This document shows, in pieces, positions 11,051 through 22,452 of a stretch of 64,000 nucleotides of DNA. Below the pieces are notes generated by a model. That model did not search any database. It was given only the letters and a program-made list of their open reading frames with translations, and had not been told where the DNA came from. The position numbers and the translations under genes are program-made. The stretch spans positions 5,800,001 through 5,864,000 of the forward strand of contig NC_057845.1 of NCBI RefSeq assembly GCF_910594005.1. Direction: 5' to 3'. Each line of letters begins with the position of its first letter. Position 1 is the stretch's first letter. Source of the DNA: Cervus elaphus. Its lineage: Eukaryota > Chordata > Mammalia > Artiodactyla > Cervidae.

Positions 11051-11107
11051 GCATACATATATTCATATATATGTATGTATGTAAACACACACACGCAATC
11101 CACAGGG

Positions 11108-11296
11108 ACCATTTGTTGTTAGTCACTCAGTCATGTCTGACTCTTTGACCCCATGGACTGCACCACGCCAGACTTCCCTGTCCTTCACTATCTCCTGGAG
11201 TTTGCTCAAATTCATGTCCATTGAGCTGATGATGACATCTAACCATCTCATCCTCTGTCGCCCCCTTCTCCTCCTGCTCTTAATCTTTCCCAGCAA
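11108..11296 (-). mobile_element. BovB 3' tip
   Basis: Only about 190 bp of the BovB 3' end: minus-sense end ('gttagtcactcagtcatgtc') through 'cttaatctttcccagcaaca'. Severely 5'-truncated copy. Confidence 0.85.
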
Positions 11297-11644
11297 CAAT
11301 GATCATAAGACAAAACAAATAAGAGGATTAGAGACCCTAAGATTTTAAAACTCAAGAATCTGGAAAATAGCACAAATTAAATATTAGAATTAAATTAGAA
11401 ACAGCACAAATTAAATATTAGAAATAAGTAAAGAATTAAATAGGGAACATGAAACCCTATAAAGTGAACAAATAGCTATAAATGACAACAAAGACATTAA
11501 AAAAATACAGATTCCAGACATGCAAAATATATTAAATGATGTTGTCAATAAGTAGAAAAGCAGCATATTAGACACAGTTAAAAAGAGAATTGGTGAAATG
11601 GAAGATATGATGCAATTACTTAGGACGAAATATAGAAAAAACAA
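11297..11644. other. AT-rich unclassified DNA with a short duplication
   Basis: The 21-bp motif starting 'agcacaaattaaatattag' occurs twice, near 11368 and 11403. The purine-rich plus strand could be decayed L1 ORF1, but this is not certain. No gene. Confidence 0.4.
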
Positions 11645-12441
11645 AACAAAACATGATGTGGTCACTATGGGATACAGTATGGAGGATCCTCTAAAAATTA
11701 AAGATAAAACTACCACATAATCCAGCAACTCCACTTCTGGGAATCTATCCAAAGGAGATGAAAACACTAACTCCAAAGGACAGCTACTTCTCCATGTTCA
11801 CATCAGCATTATTTACAATAGCCAAGATGTGGCAACAGCCTAAGTATCCGTCAATGGATGAATGGAAAAAAAAATTGGGTAAACTAATTAAACATATACA
11901 TGTATAATGGAATATTAATTGGCCATAAAAATGAGAAAATCCTGCCACTTGAGATAACACAGATGAATTGTGAAGGCTTTATGCTGAGTGACACAAGTCA
12001 GACAGAGAAAGACAAATATTGTATGATCTCACTTACATATGAAACCTAATATTAAAAAACAAAACACATGGAAAAAGATACCAGACTTGTGGTTACTAGA
12101 GGAAGAATGTGGGGGAAGGGGAAACTGAAGGAAAGTAGTCAAAAGGTACAAAATTTAGTTATAGCACAAGTAAATACTAAGAATGTAACATATAGCATGA
12201 AGACTATAGCTAATAGTGCTATATGAAAAGAGGAAAGATGTTAAGAAAGTAAATTCTGAGAGTTTTCATCACAAAAAGAATTCTTTTTGTCCTCTTTAAT
12301 TTTCTTGTTATTGTATCTATGAGAAAATGGATGTTAGTTAAATATATGGTGGTAATCATTTCCCAATATATGTAAATATTTAAATATCAATATATGCAAG
12401 TATTTACACAATATATGTAAACCATCACTGCTGTACACCTT

Positions 12442-13763
12442 CAGTTCAGCTCAGTCGCTCAGTCGTGTCCGACTCTTTGTGACCCCATGACTGTAGCACG
12501 GCGGGCTTCCCTGTCCATCACCAACTCCCAGAGCTTGCTCAAATTCATGTCCATCAAGTCAGTGATGCCTCTGTTGTCCCCTTCTCCTCCTGCCTTCAAT
12601 CTTTCCCAGCATCAGGGTCTTTTCAAATGAGTCAGTTCTTCGTGTCAGGTGGCCAAAGTATTGGAGTTTCAGCTTCAGCATCAGTCCTTCCAATGAACAC
12701 CCAGGACTGATCTCCTTTGGGATGGACTGGTTGGATCTCCTTGCACTCCAAGGGACTCTCAAGAGTCTTCTCCAACACCACAGTTCAAAAGCATCAATTC
12801 TTCAGTGCTCAGCTTTCTTTATAGTCCAACTCTTCACATCCACACACGACTACTGGAAAAACCACAGCCTTGACTAGACAGGCTTTATTGGCAAAGTAAT
12901 GTATCTACCTTTTAATATGCTGTCTAGGTTGGTTATAATTTTTCTTCCAAGGAGCAAGCATCTTTTAATTTCATGGCTGCAGTCACCATCTGCAGTGATT
13001 TTGGAGCCCCCTGAAATAATCTCCTACTGTTTCCATTGTTTCCCCATCTATTTGCCATGAAGTGATGGGACCGAATGTCACGATCTTAGTTTTCTGAATG
13101 TTGAGCTTTAAGCCAACTTTTTCACTCTCCTCTTTCACTTTCATCAGGAGGCTGTTTAGTTCTTCTTCACCTTCTACCTTAAGGGTAGTGTCATCTGAGT
13201 TTCTGAAGTTATTGATATTTCTCCCAGCAATCTTGATTCCAGATTGTGCTTCCTCCAGCCCAGCATTTCTCATGATGTACTCTGCATATAAGTTAAACAA
13301 GCAGGGTGACTATACACAGACTTGATGTATTCTTTCCTGATTTGGAACCCATCTGTTTTTCCATGTCTGGTTCTAACAGTTTCTTCCTGACCTGCACACA
13401 GATTTCTCAGGAGGCAGATAAGGTGGTCTGGTATGCCCATCTCTTGAAGAATTTTCCACAGTTTGTTGTGATCCACACAGTCAAGAGAAGTCACTCAGTC
13501 GTGTCCGACTCTTTGCGACCCCATGGTCTGTAGCTCACCAGGCTCCTGTGTCCATGGGATTTTCCAGGCAAGAATACTGGAGTGGGTTGCCATTTCCTTC
13601 TCCAGGGGATCTTCCCAACCCAGGGATTGAACCCAGATCTCCCGCATTGTAGGCAGAAGCTTTACAGTCTGAGCCACCAGGGAAGCTCAAGTTTTTACTT
13701 TTGATGAAGTCCATCTTAGCTATTTTTCTTGAGTCGCCTATGACTGTGATCCACACAGTCAAA
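12442..13763 (-). mobile_element. BovB 3' half inside L1, itself interrupted
   Basis: Reversed BovB with RT palm and C-terminal region. Minus frames show NKLWKILQEMGIPDHLICLL (13270-13494) and a damaged active-site region: the expected YADDT motif reads NSDDT (12983-13300). Flanking TSD GTACACCTT (12433-12441 and 13764-13772). A chimeric SINE insertion occupies 13485-13744. Several frameshifts; not functional. Confidence 0.92.
13485..13744 (-). mobile_element. Chimeric insertion: Bov-tA SINE with L1 segment at its 5' side
   Basis: On the minus strand the insert reads an L1 ORF2-region segment (complement of 13688-13744) and then a complete Bov-tA (13485-13687). Both lie between perfect 18-bp copies of 'tgtgatccacacagtcaa' (13467-13484 and 13745-13762). 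One TSD around both parts implies a single retrotransposition event. Confidence 0.82.
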
Positions 13764-14087
13764 GTACACCTTAAACTTATACAGTAATGTATGTCAATTA
13801 TGTCTCAGTGAAACTGGAGAAAGAAGTGAAAGAAAGAAAGAAAAGCAGATGGAAGAGTGGTTAAGAGACTTGTAGGATGAAGTCAGAATATCTAATACAG
13901 TTCTTCAGAATTTCATGGAAAAGAGGAAATATTAGAATGCTAAATAGACGAGAATTTCCTAGGACCTTTGTGTCTTAAATATGACACTAAAAACATAGGC
14001 AACTCAAGAAAAAATAGATAAGATGGACTTCATCAAAAGTAAAAACTTTTATGCCTCAAAGAACACCATCAAGAATGTGAAAAGACA

Positions 14088-14402
14088 GGGGCTTCCCTGG
14101 TGGCTCAACAGTAAAGATGAGGATGTAAAAAAAAAAAAGGATGGCTCAACATCCACCTGTCAATGCAGGAGATGTGGGTTTGACCCCTGGTCGGGGAAGA
14201 TCCCACATGCCACAGAGCAAGTAAGCCCTTGTGCTACAGCTGCTGAGCCGAACTCTGGAGTCCATGCTCCACAACAACAGAAGCCCCTGCAATGAAGCCC
14301 ACTCACCGCAACTAGAGCAGGCCCTGCTTGCTGCTACTAGAGAAAAGCCTGTGCAGCAAGCCAGCACAGCCAAAAATATAAATAAGCAAACATTTTTTAA
14401 AA
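14088..14402 (+). mobile_element. CHR SINE with 17-bp TSD
   Basis: Forward, near full length, head 'gggcttccctggtggctcaa' to an A/T-rich tail at about 14380-14400. Flanks 'aagaatgtgaaaagaca' (14071-14087) and 'aagaatgtgagaagaca' (14403-14419) differ by one base. The head is partly duplicated around an A-run at 14129-14140 ('ggctcaaca' occurs on both sides). Confidence 0.92.
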
Positions 14403-14609
14403 AAGAATGTGAGAAGACAATCCACAGAATGGGAGAAAAATTTTGCAATTCATATCTCTGATAAGGGATTTGCACCTACAATATAAGAAACTTACAACTC
14501 AACAATAAAAAGACATTTCAATTAAAATATGGGCAAATGATTTGAGTAGGTATTTCTCCAAAGAAAACATCAAAATGGACAATAACTACATAAAATGATG
14601 TTCAACAGT

Positions 14610-14835
14610 ATTATTCGTTGCTAAGTTGCTTCAGTTGTGTCTGACTCTTTGAGACCCCATGGGCTGTAACCCAATAGGCTCTTCTCTCCGTGGGATTTTT
14701 CCAGGCAAGAATACTGGAATGGGTTGCCGTGCCCTCCTTCAGGGGATCTTCCCAACCCAGGGGTCAAACCCACATCTCTTACATCTCCTGCATTGGCAGA
14801 TGGGTACTTTACCCCTAGGGCCACCTGGGAAGCCC
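14610..14835 (-). mobile_element. Bov-tA SINE
   Basis: Reversed copy from 'gttgctaagttgcttcagtt' to 'gccacctgggaagccc', inserted into the old L1 just before its conserved 'aaatgcaaatcaaaa' motif. Confidence 0.9.
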
Positions 14836-14840
14836 ACTAC

Positions 14841-14842
14841 AT

Positions 14843-14874
<32 letters not shown>
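14841..14874. repeat. (AC)n(AT)n microsatellite
   Basis: About 13 AC units followed by ATATATAT, directly next to the head of the reversed Bov-tA. Confidence 0.95.
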
Positions 14875-14887
14875 GGTTTGCTTTTTT

Positions 14888-14980
14888 TTTTTTGCTTTAT
14901 CGTGCAGTTTGTGGAATCTTAGTTCCACTACCAGAGATTGAACTTCCCTCAGCAGTGAAAGCTCTGAGTTTTAACCACTG
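14888..14980 (-). mobile_element. Short tRNA-Glu SINE fragment (CHR type)
   Basis: 'ttgctttatcgtgcagtttg', 'cttagttccactaccagag' and 'agttttaaccactgg' match the reversed head-proximal part of a CHR SINE. Confidence 0.75.
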
Positions 14981-15963
14981 GAAATGCAAATCAAAATCAT
15001 GAGCTACACCCACTAGGCTGACTACAATCAAAAAGACAGACAATAACAAGTGTTGGTGAGGATGTGGAGAATGGGATCCTCATACACTGCTGGTGGGCAC
15101 ATAAAATGGTACTGCTACTTTGGAGAGCAGTTTGATAATTCCTCAAAATAAGCACAGAATTACCATGTGATCTACTAATTCCTCTTCTTGGTATTCATCC
15201 AAAAAAACTGAAAACAGATGTTTAAAAAAAAAAAAAAAAACGTGTACCTGAATATCCACAGCACTATTACTCAGAATAACCAAAAAACTGAAATAACCAA
15301 AATGCCCATCCACTGAGGGGCAGATAAACAAAATGTAGCATATTCATACAATGGAGTGCATTTTTATCCACAAAAAGAAATACTAATACATGCTACAACC
15401 TGGATGAATGTTGAAAGTATTACTCTATATGAAAGAAGCCAGTCACAAAAGACTACATAATCCATAATTTCATTTATATGAAATATCCAAAATAGGCAAA
15501 TCCATAGAGAGAGAAAGTAAAGCAGTGGTTGTCAGTGACATAGAGAAGGGAGGAATAGGGAGTGAGTGCTTAATGGGTATGGGGTTTCTTGTTGGCATCA
15601 CAAAAATGTTCTGAAATTAGACAGTGGAAATGATTGCACAATTTAAAAAAATTTTTTAATTTTGTAAAAAGTGACCTAAAGTCACTGGACTGTACATTTT
15701 AAAAGGAGTGAATTTCAGGATGTGGTGATTAGGTCTAATTTTTTTAAAGGTTAAATATTATAAACAGGAAAAGAGACAACCCTAAATACAATAATGCTTT
15801 GAAAAACATTTGCCAAGAAAAGAAAGAGGTTATGAGTTAATTTTGATGTTTAAACGCACACCACAACTGCAGAGCTTCCAGTCTAAGCTCACACCAATGC
15901 TGGTTTTCGAAGAGTAATGATTAGGACTGCTGCTCTGTGGTGGTACTAAACTGGAAAGAAATT

Positions 15964-16253
15964 TTTATTTTATTTTTGGCTGCACTGGGTCTTTGCTGCT
16001 GCACGCAAACTTTCTGTAGCTGTGGCCAGCGGGGGCTCCCCTCTAGTTGCAGTGTGAGAACTTCTCGTTGTGGTGGCTTCCCTTGTTTCAGAGTACAGGC
16101 TGCAGGGCGCGCAGACTTCAGTAACTGCAGCTGGAGGGCTCAGAAGTCTTGACACCTTGGCTTAGGTGCCCAGAGGCATGTGGAACCTTCAAGGACCAGG
16201 GATCGAACTCGTGTCCCCTGCATTGGCGGGCAGATTCTTAACCACTGGAAGTC
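15964..16253 (-). mobile_element. CHR SINE, near full length
   Basis: Reversed copy between perfect 13-bp TSDs CTGGAAAGAAATT (15951-15963 and 16254-16266). T-rich tail, 'ttggctgcactgggtctttg', then head 'cttaaccactggaagtc'. The cluster of CpG at 16080-16125 belongs to the SINE. Confidence 0.95.
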
Positions 16254-16266
16254 CTGGAAAGAAATT

Positions 16267-17285
16267 ACTCATTTCTAGGAGCTGAGGCAATGGTAAAGGG
16301 AAAGAGCCAGCCCACAGTGCCTGGCAGGGAGGGAAAAAGATGAAAAAAGACCCCAGCTTCACCCTTCTTCTGCCTGCTGGCCTCCTTCAGTGCCTTCAAG
16401 TGGCCAAACACAAATGGAATCCAGAGGTCAAGAAGTCCCATGATGGACTCTGCACGGGTCAACTTTCTAAGACACTGGGCAGCGCAGATGGCTGGGGCAG
16501 TGAACTGGGGAGGCCAGTGAAGAGCGCACAGTGCCCACTCTTACTCATTTAGCACAAAATTCAAGTTAGAGGAGAATCCAAGAGGCCCGGTTTGGACCTG
16601 GTTCTCGCCTCTTGGGTAGGGATGGGCAGACCATCTTGATTTGCTATCACATTAAGACTTTAAGTAAATCAAGGTACTTTTAGAAAAATAAGGCAACATA
16701 GTGACCAGACAGTGATATCTACCATGGAAATCTTTTGAAACTTTAAAAAAAAATAGATTTTAGTACTTTTGGAATTCCAAACAACTGGCTACAACACAAA
16801 AATGAAAATGAAATGGATTGTAAAACTAACTGACACTTGATCAGTGGGTCTTCCATATTTGTGAGAGGTTAAAATTTCAGTAAAAGGTTAAAAATGAATC
16901 TCTGCACACAATGATAAAGGAACTGCTTCCCTCACTGGCACAGCTCTGTGATAGCATCTGCAGGGGAGGAGCAGTGTCTGACAGCTCAAGTCTGGGTCAC
17001 AGAGCTGTATTTCTTCATGCCATCCCAGGAACAGACGCCCAGTTTCCCTCTATCAAGGAAACTTTGGCTAAGAAACTATGGCACATTGTGTTCAAAGTGG
17101 GACAGACCTGGGACCTGGGACACTTTGCAGCAGCACCGCAATGCTTGCACCTGGACACAGCTCTCCTGAGCAACAAAATGCACAGAAACTATATGGGACT
17201 AAAAATAACTGCGAGCGTGCACCATTGGGGCAAATTCTGTACCAAAAAGACAAAAAAAGAAAAAAAAAATCTAACTGCCATTTCT
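16267..17285. other. No gene seen; mostly unclassified DNA
   Basis: Sequence with no recognised repeat. A plus frame of 134 codons (16911-17315) runs through an A-rich tract into the LTR-like segment and has no familiar domain. Confidence 0.45.
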
Positions 17286-17289
17286 GAGG

Positions 17290-17612
17290 AGCCAGGAGCA
17301 AAAATGAAGTGTTAGAAGCAAATGTAGGGTACTGTGCATGCCCCCCTGCATGCAACACCACAAAGAGAGGGGTGAGCAGACCACATAAGCCACCCCTCCA
17401 GCCCAACCCCTGGACACACTCCCACCCTGCCCCATATAAGATACAAGCTTGCCCCTACTCAGGGAGTCAGCAAGTAAAGGAACCTGTTATTTATTCTCAC
17501 TCCCCCATGCTGCACAGGGGCCCCAGTAAGTCTTGCCTGAATTTCCCTGTTTGGCCTCTAGTTAATTTCTGTCAATCGCAGAAGGCAAGAACACTGGTCA
17601 ATATCAAAGATA
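17290..17612 (+). mobile_element. LTR-like segment, possible solo LTR
   Basis: It shows a CATATAAG TATA-like box (17433-17440), C-rich flank ('agccacccctccagcccaac'), a degenerate polyadenylation-like site near 17525 (AGTAAG followed by 'tcttgcctgaatttccc'), and a U5-like end about 17570-17610. This order fits a gammaretrovirus-like ruminant LTR. The 5' boundary is not visible and no internal ERV sequence follows. Family not assigned. Confidence 0.5.
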
Positions 17613-17689
17613 AGTTGTCCAAGATGTCTCAGCTGGTATGTGGTTGATCCAAAATCAATTCTCCACCATGCTGGACTGCCTAGAGATAA

Positions 17690-17835
17690 TCTCGTCAACA
17701 GTAAGCTCTAATGGCTAATGGGGCAACTAGGGACCAGAGAGGAGAGTTGCCCAATGTCACATAGCTAGTTACTGAGAAACCCAGAATAAGCTGGTCTTCA
17801 GATTCCTCAACCAGTGTATTTTCCATTACACAAGG
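17690..17835 (+). mobile_element. MIR SINE
   Basis: The core 'gttgcccaatgtcacatagc' and 'tagttactgagaaaccc' is a clear match to the mammalian-wide MIR pattern (the 'cccaaggtcacacagct' region). An ancient fixed copy. Confidence 0.8.
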
Positions 17836-18827
17836 GAGAATAGACAGAATTTCATTATTTCACGATTGCCTGTTCTTCCCATCACGAAATGGAAGCAAAA
17901 GGGATGGGTGAGCAAGACCCAGAAGAAAATGGAACGAGCTCTGTGTTTTATCTAAGTCCCACTACTTTCTTTGGGGAGGCGTGAGCAGAACTGACATGAA
18001 TAGCTTTCCACGTGCTTTGAATACTGGAGGGCACCATATAGAGCAGGAAGTGTATGCACCGTCAGAAACTGTATGCAAATTTGGGTGTGGGGAAAACTCA
18101 TTTGATTCTCCATCTGTCTCCCTGTTTAATTACTTAGCCATAAATTAACATTTTTTACTAGCTACATTCAGTGACTGTGGATCAATTCATTGATTTTAAT
18201 GTCAAATAGGGAATATTTTTGACTTTCAAGTATTTAGCCTTTTCATTTACATTCACATTTGGAAATCTAAATGAACGATCAAAATCTCCCCAAATACAAT
18301 ATTGGGATTTTTTTTTCCTATTTGTCTTCTCATTAAGGTATTTCCTTGTTTGAATCGTAAATGAGATGTTTTCTTGGAAATACTGCTTGTTTCCCCTAAA
18401 GGGTAAGAAAAGGAAGTGTTTTTAGCATTTAAAGGATATAATTAGGAAGCCTACCATGGATAGTGTGAACTCAGGGCCTTAAAGACACAGAGTCTGTAAC
18501 TTTGCTTGAATTCATTTACAGCCTGACAAGGTGAGCACACACTGCCTTCCCTACCTCATCAGACTTTCATCAACAGAAAAGGAATAGCGCCTTCCAGCCC
18601 CCTCTTGTGCGTATTCTCTTAAAGAGGGCAACCTTTCAGCTTGTCTGTTGGTGAGATCACCCCTTATTTACTGTTAAATCACAATGCATCAAGCCATTAT
18701 GTAAGCCCAAGGGAGAAATAAACAGGAAGAGATAACTTCTGGTATTAGAGCATCAGGATGAGAACAAGCCCACATGAGTCAAAAAATGTTAAGGAAACGT
18801 AATAAAATAACTACAAATATGTATATC
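17836..18827. other. Repeat-poor AT-rich block, no gene seen
   Basis: About 990 bp without any recognised repeat, with homopolymer-poor text and several TAAT cores (18124-18330). It is one of the longest repeat-free pieces in the window. A regulatory role is possible but nothing in a single sequence proves conservation. Confidence 0.5.
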
Positions 18828-18835
18828 CATGTACT

Positions 18836-19052
18836 GGGCTTCCCTGGTGGCTCTGTCAGTACAGAATCCATCTGCAATGCAGGAGACCTGGCTTCAATCA
18901 GTTGGTAGGAAAGATCCCCTGGAGGAGGTCATGGCAACCCCCTCCAGTATGCTTGCCTGGGAAACCCCATGGACAGAGGAGCCTGGTGGGTACAGTCCAT
19001 GGGGTGACAAGAGCTGGGCATGACTTAGTGACCAAACCACCACCACCATTTA
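18836..19052 (+). mobile_element. Bov-tA SINE
   Basis: Forward copy between CATGTACT repeats (18828-18835 and 19053-19060). The B-box region is degraded ('ggcttcaatcagttggtagg'). It ends 'agtgaccaaaccaccaccacc'. Confidence 0.9.
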
Positions 19053-19060
19053 CATGTACT

Positions 19061-19520
19061 AGTATACACTGTATTGATATCCTACTCCTTCTTATTCCTT
19101 GCCCACAGAATCCGAGTTCTGTTTCGGAAGATAATGTACCTGGCTCTGAGAAATGGATCAGGATTGGTTGAAACCAGTCACATCAACCCTGCTCCCTAAA
19201 TTCCCAGATCTCTTGCAACTACACAGAGCCAGGGGATGCAAGTCTAGCCAACAAAACAGAATAGGAAGACTTCTGTGGGCTTCCAGAAACGCTTCTGTCT
19301 CCTTGATGTAAGCTCTGAGCTGCCTCTCCCACCCTTTCCTGTTATGAATGTAGATGTGATATTTGGAGTGATGAAGCCATCTTGAGACTGCGAGTGAAAG
19401 GCAGGAAGAACTGCCAAGATGCCAGCCCTGAAATCTTTGAATGCCTGAACCAATGCCAGGAACCACCCACCTTTGGACTTCTCATTGTAAGAGAAAAATA
19501 AATCTTTTGTTACATGCAAC
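19061..19520 (+). repeat. Old mammalian repeat, family not assigned
   Basis: 'gttatgaatgtagatgtgat', 'aagccatcttgagactgcg', 'ccagccctgaaatctttga' and 'aaaaataaatcttttgtt' resemble a known old mammalian LTR/DNA repeat end with an AATAAA signal. Naming would need a repeat library search. Confidence 0.45.
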
Positions 19521-19964
19521 TGAATGCATTCCTAACCAGTATGTATACACATTGCAAAATATAAGCACAAAGGTACTAAAATGCATTCATAAAAGGGGAA
19601 GAGCTGCTGGAGAGCCAAGAGTTTATTCAAAGCCTGCTTTCCAATTAGCCTCAGAACACCCAGCTGGTCCAATTTCAGTTCCTCAACTGGGTGCTGATTC
19701 ATCAACCCACTAAGACAGTGGGTTCTAAAGTATGGTCTCCAGGTTGGAACAAATGCAAGAGAGAGACATGTTGGTGTTTTGCGTGATGCACTCAGACAGT
19801 CACTGAACGTTCTGACTGGCTTCACTGTTCCAAACTCACCATCTCACCATGGACAGAGTGCTGGGAAGTTGCTGAGCCCTCTGGCTAAGAAGTTCCATGG
19901 TTAAACCCTCTGGAATCTGGTGAGAAGCTTCTCAATAGTCCTAATAGTCCCAGAAAAAAGCCAG
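19521..19964. other. No gene seen; unclassified
   Basis: No recognised repeat. 'gtgggttctaaagtatggtc' (19729-19748) hints at a hAT-type terminal fragment, but the rest does not follow. Confidence 0.35.
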
Positions 19965-21925
19965 GGCTGGCCCCAAAGTGATCTACAAATTCAACACAAT
20001 CCCTATCAAAATTCCAACCATCTTTCTTTTCAAAAAGAAAAAGATCATTCTCACATTTCTATGGAATTGCTGGGGGTGTGGAATGGGGCTCTAAATAGTA
20101 AAAGCAATCTTGAAAAAGAACCGAGTCAGGGGACTCAACACTTCTCAGTTTCAAAACTTACTACAAAGAGAAAGCAATCTAGTATTGGCATAAGAATAGA
20201 CATAGAAACCAGTGGAACAGAATTAAGAGTCCAGAAATAAACCCATACATATATGGACCGATTAACTCTAGACAAGGATTCCAAGACCATTCAATGGGAA
20301 AAACACAACCTCTTCAAACGATGGTGCTGAGATAACTGGATTTTCATATGCAAAAGAAGAAAGCTGGGCACAAATCTCATACTATATACAAAAGTTAACT
20401 CAAAACAAATGACCCAAATATAATAGTTAAAATGATAGAAGTCTTAGAAGAAAACATAGAGGTAAATCTTCATGACCTTCAATTTGGCAATTCTCAGATA
20501 TAACACCATAGCAAAGGCCACAAAAGAAAACATAGATTAAACTGAACTCGATTAAAATGAAAAAAATTTTCCATCAAAAGACAAAAAGACAACCTACAGA
20601 ATGAGAGAAAAGATTTATCAATCATATATTTGATAGAAATGTAATATCCAGAATATATAAAGAACTCCTACAACTCAAAAACAAAAAAAGACAAACAACA
20701 CAATTTTACAATGAGCAAAAGACTTGAATGGCCAATAAGCACATGAAAAGATGCTCAGCATCATTGATCATGAGGGAAATGCAAATGAAAGCCACAATGA
20801 GATTCCACTTCGCACTTAGTAGGATGACTATAAAACAAAAACAAAAATTAACAAGTGTTAGTAAGAACCTGGAGAAATCGGAAGCCCCACACATCAATGC
20901 TGAAAATGCAAACTGGCGTGGCTACTGTGGAAAACAGTTTAGTATTTCCTCCAAAACTAAGCATAGAATTACCACATAACCCAGCAACTTCACTCTTGTA
21001 CTCCTTAAAAATGAAAACAGGAATTCAAACAGGTTCTTGTACACCCATCTTCACTGTAGCAGTATTCACAGTAGCCAAAAGGTGGAAATGACCCGTGTCC
21101 ATCAGCAGAAGAATAAACAAACAAAATGTGATCGATCCATGCAATGAAAATTATTGAGCCATAAAAAAAAAGAATGAAGTTCTGACACATGCTACAACCC
21201 AGTTGAGCCTTGAAAACATTATGCTCAGTAAAATAAGCCAGACGCAGAAGGACAAATATATGATTCCACTTTCATGATGTGCCTGACACCCAGAGACAGA
21301 AGGTTGATTAGAGGTGAATGAGGGCTGTGGGGGGCAGAATGGACAGTTACTGCTTAAGGTACTGGTTCAAAACCTCAGGGGTCTCCCAGGTGAAAGCAGC
21401 CTCTGTACACACAGGACTGGGTGACACCAGAAGAGGCAGACCGCTTGAGATCGGGAAGGGGCAGTTTTGATAAGCAAGGTTTTTCTTGGGCATCTACAAG
21501 ATAAATAGATCTCCGCACCTGTCCACCAGACACTTAAAAGTTTATACAGAGGCTTCACGGGGTGCAGTCACACATAAACCATCCAGATGGTCTCAACAAC
21601 ACATGGCTCTTTTAAGTCCGTGTCCTTCAAAATAGTTCCCATGCTGGGAACAGTGAACAGAATGTACATTCCAAGGACAGGGCAGAAGGCAAGGAGCCTC
21701 TAACTGCCGAGGTCCAGCTCATGGGTCAACTGGCAGGCACATCCTTTTAATGACCTCCTCCAACAAATGGGTATGGAGTTTCTGTTTCAGGTGATAAAAA
21801 TGTTTTGGAACCAGAGAGTGATTATGGTTACACAACAATGTGAATGTACTTAATGCCCACCTTAAAGTGGTTAAAATGGCAAATTTTATGTTAGCTTTAT
21901 TTTACCACAATTTTAAAACATTAAG
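19965..21925 (+). mobile_element. Old L1 ORF2 C-terminus and 3' UTR, split
   Basis: 19965-21357 follows L1 ORF2 sense sequence ('ccctatcaaaattccaacc', 'atggtgctgagataactgga', 'ctacaactcaaaaacaaaa') into the 3' UTR, ending 'gttactgcttaa'. The UTR resumes at about 21767 ('atgggtatggagtttctg') and ends near 21925. The gap holds a ~410-bp foreign piece. Many stops; dead copy. Confidence 0.85.
21358..21766 (-). mobile_element. ~410-bp insertion in L1, LTR-like, unassigned
   Basis: The L1 text is continuous when this segment is removed. Read on the minus strand it contains 'ctctgtataaacttttaagt' (TATA-like) and GC-rich flanks, which would fit an LTR. No TSD is obvious at the junctions. Confidence 0.35.
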
Positions 21926-21929
21926 TTGA

Positions 21930-22440
21930 AAAAGCCAGAGCTGAGGCCCAGAGCCATGGTGAAAGGAGTCACAGTCATCCTGCTCTTGGTTTTGGAGAAT
22001 CCAGACTCCTAGCCAAAAGCCCCAGAATACCTGCTCAGTCACCAAGAATTGAATGTTTCGGGGTCACCTGAAGTTAGTTTTTTCCTCCCCCTTTTAATTA
22101 GTGATCACAGAGAGTTGTAACAGATATATTTTTGCCATGGCCTTTCTCTGGGAGATAATCTACTGACCACAGTCTGAGAAGCACATAAAGCACCATCCTT
22201 TGACCCGAACATAGATTCCTGTTTCCTTCCTCACGACTCTCCTATAATTCAAGTGACTGCTAACCAAATCGGCCCCGTCCACGGAGCAGCAAGGTTGGTC
22301 CTTCCTCTACTTAAAGGTCACCTTCCCTTCAGTCAGTCCTTCCAATATGGAGCCCAGGTGCTCTAGTGGCCACTCAATCCAGCCCAGAGCGGGTGTGGGG
22401 GACAAGAGTAAATTATTAGGACTCTTGTGTTAATGTCTCA
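21930..22440. other. No gene seen; unclassified
   Basis: No recognised repeat or exon. There is a mild CT-rich strand bias at 22200-22370. Confidence 0.45.
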
Positions 22441-22452
22441 TCGCTTCCCTTT

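Larger units (their letters stand above)
11645..13835 (+). mobile_element. Old L1 3' end, split by BovB
   Basis: 11645-12441 follows the L1 sense ORF2 tail and 3' UTR ('ccagcaactccacttctggg', 'atgaatggaaaaaaaaattg'), ending 'gctgtacacctt'. It resumes at 13764 with 'gtacaccttaaacttatac' and 'gtcaattatgtctcagtg'. The interruption is a BovB flanked by the 9-bp duplication GTACACCTT. Confidence 0.8.
13990..15790 (+). mobile_element. Old L1 ORF2 tail and 3' region, split by three SINEs
   Basis: 'gatggacttcatcaaaagta' at 14021-14040 is classic L1 ORF2. It continues after the CHR SINE with 'agaagacaatccacagaatg' and after two further SINEs with 'aatggtactgctactttgga' up to 'ctggactgtacatttt' near 15687-15702. 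No open frame remains. Confidence 0.82.
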
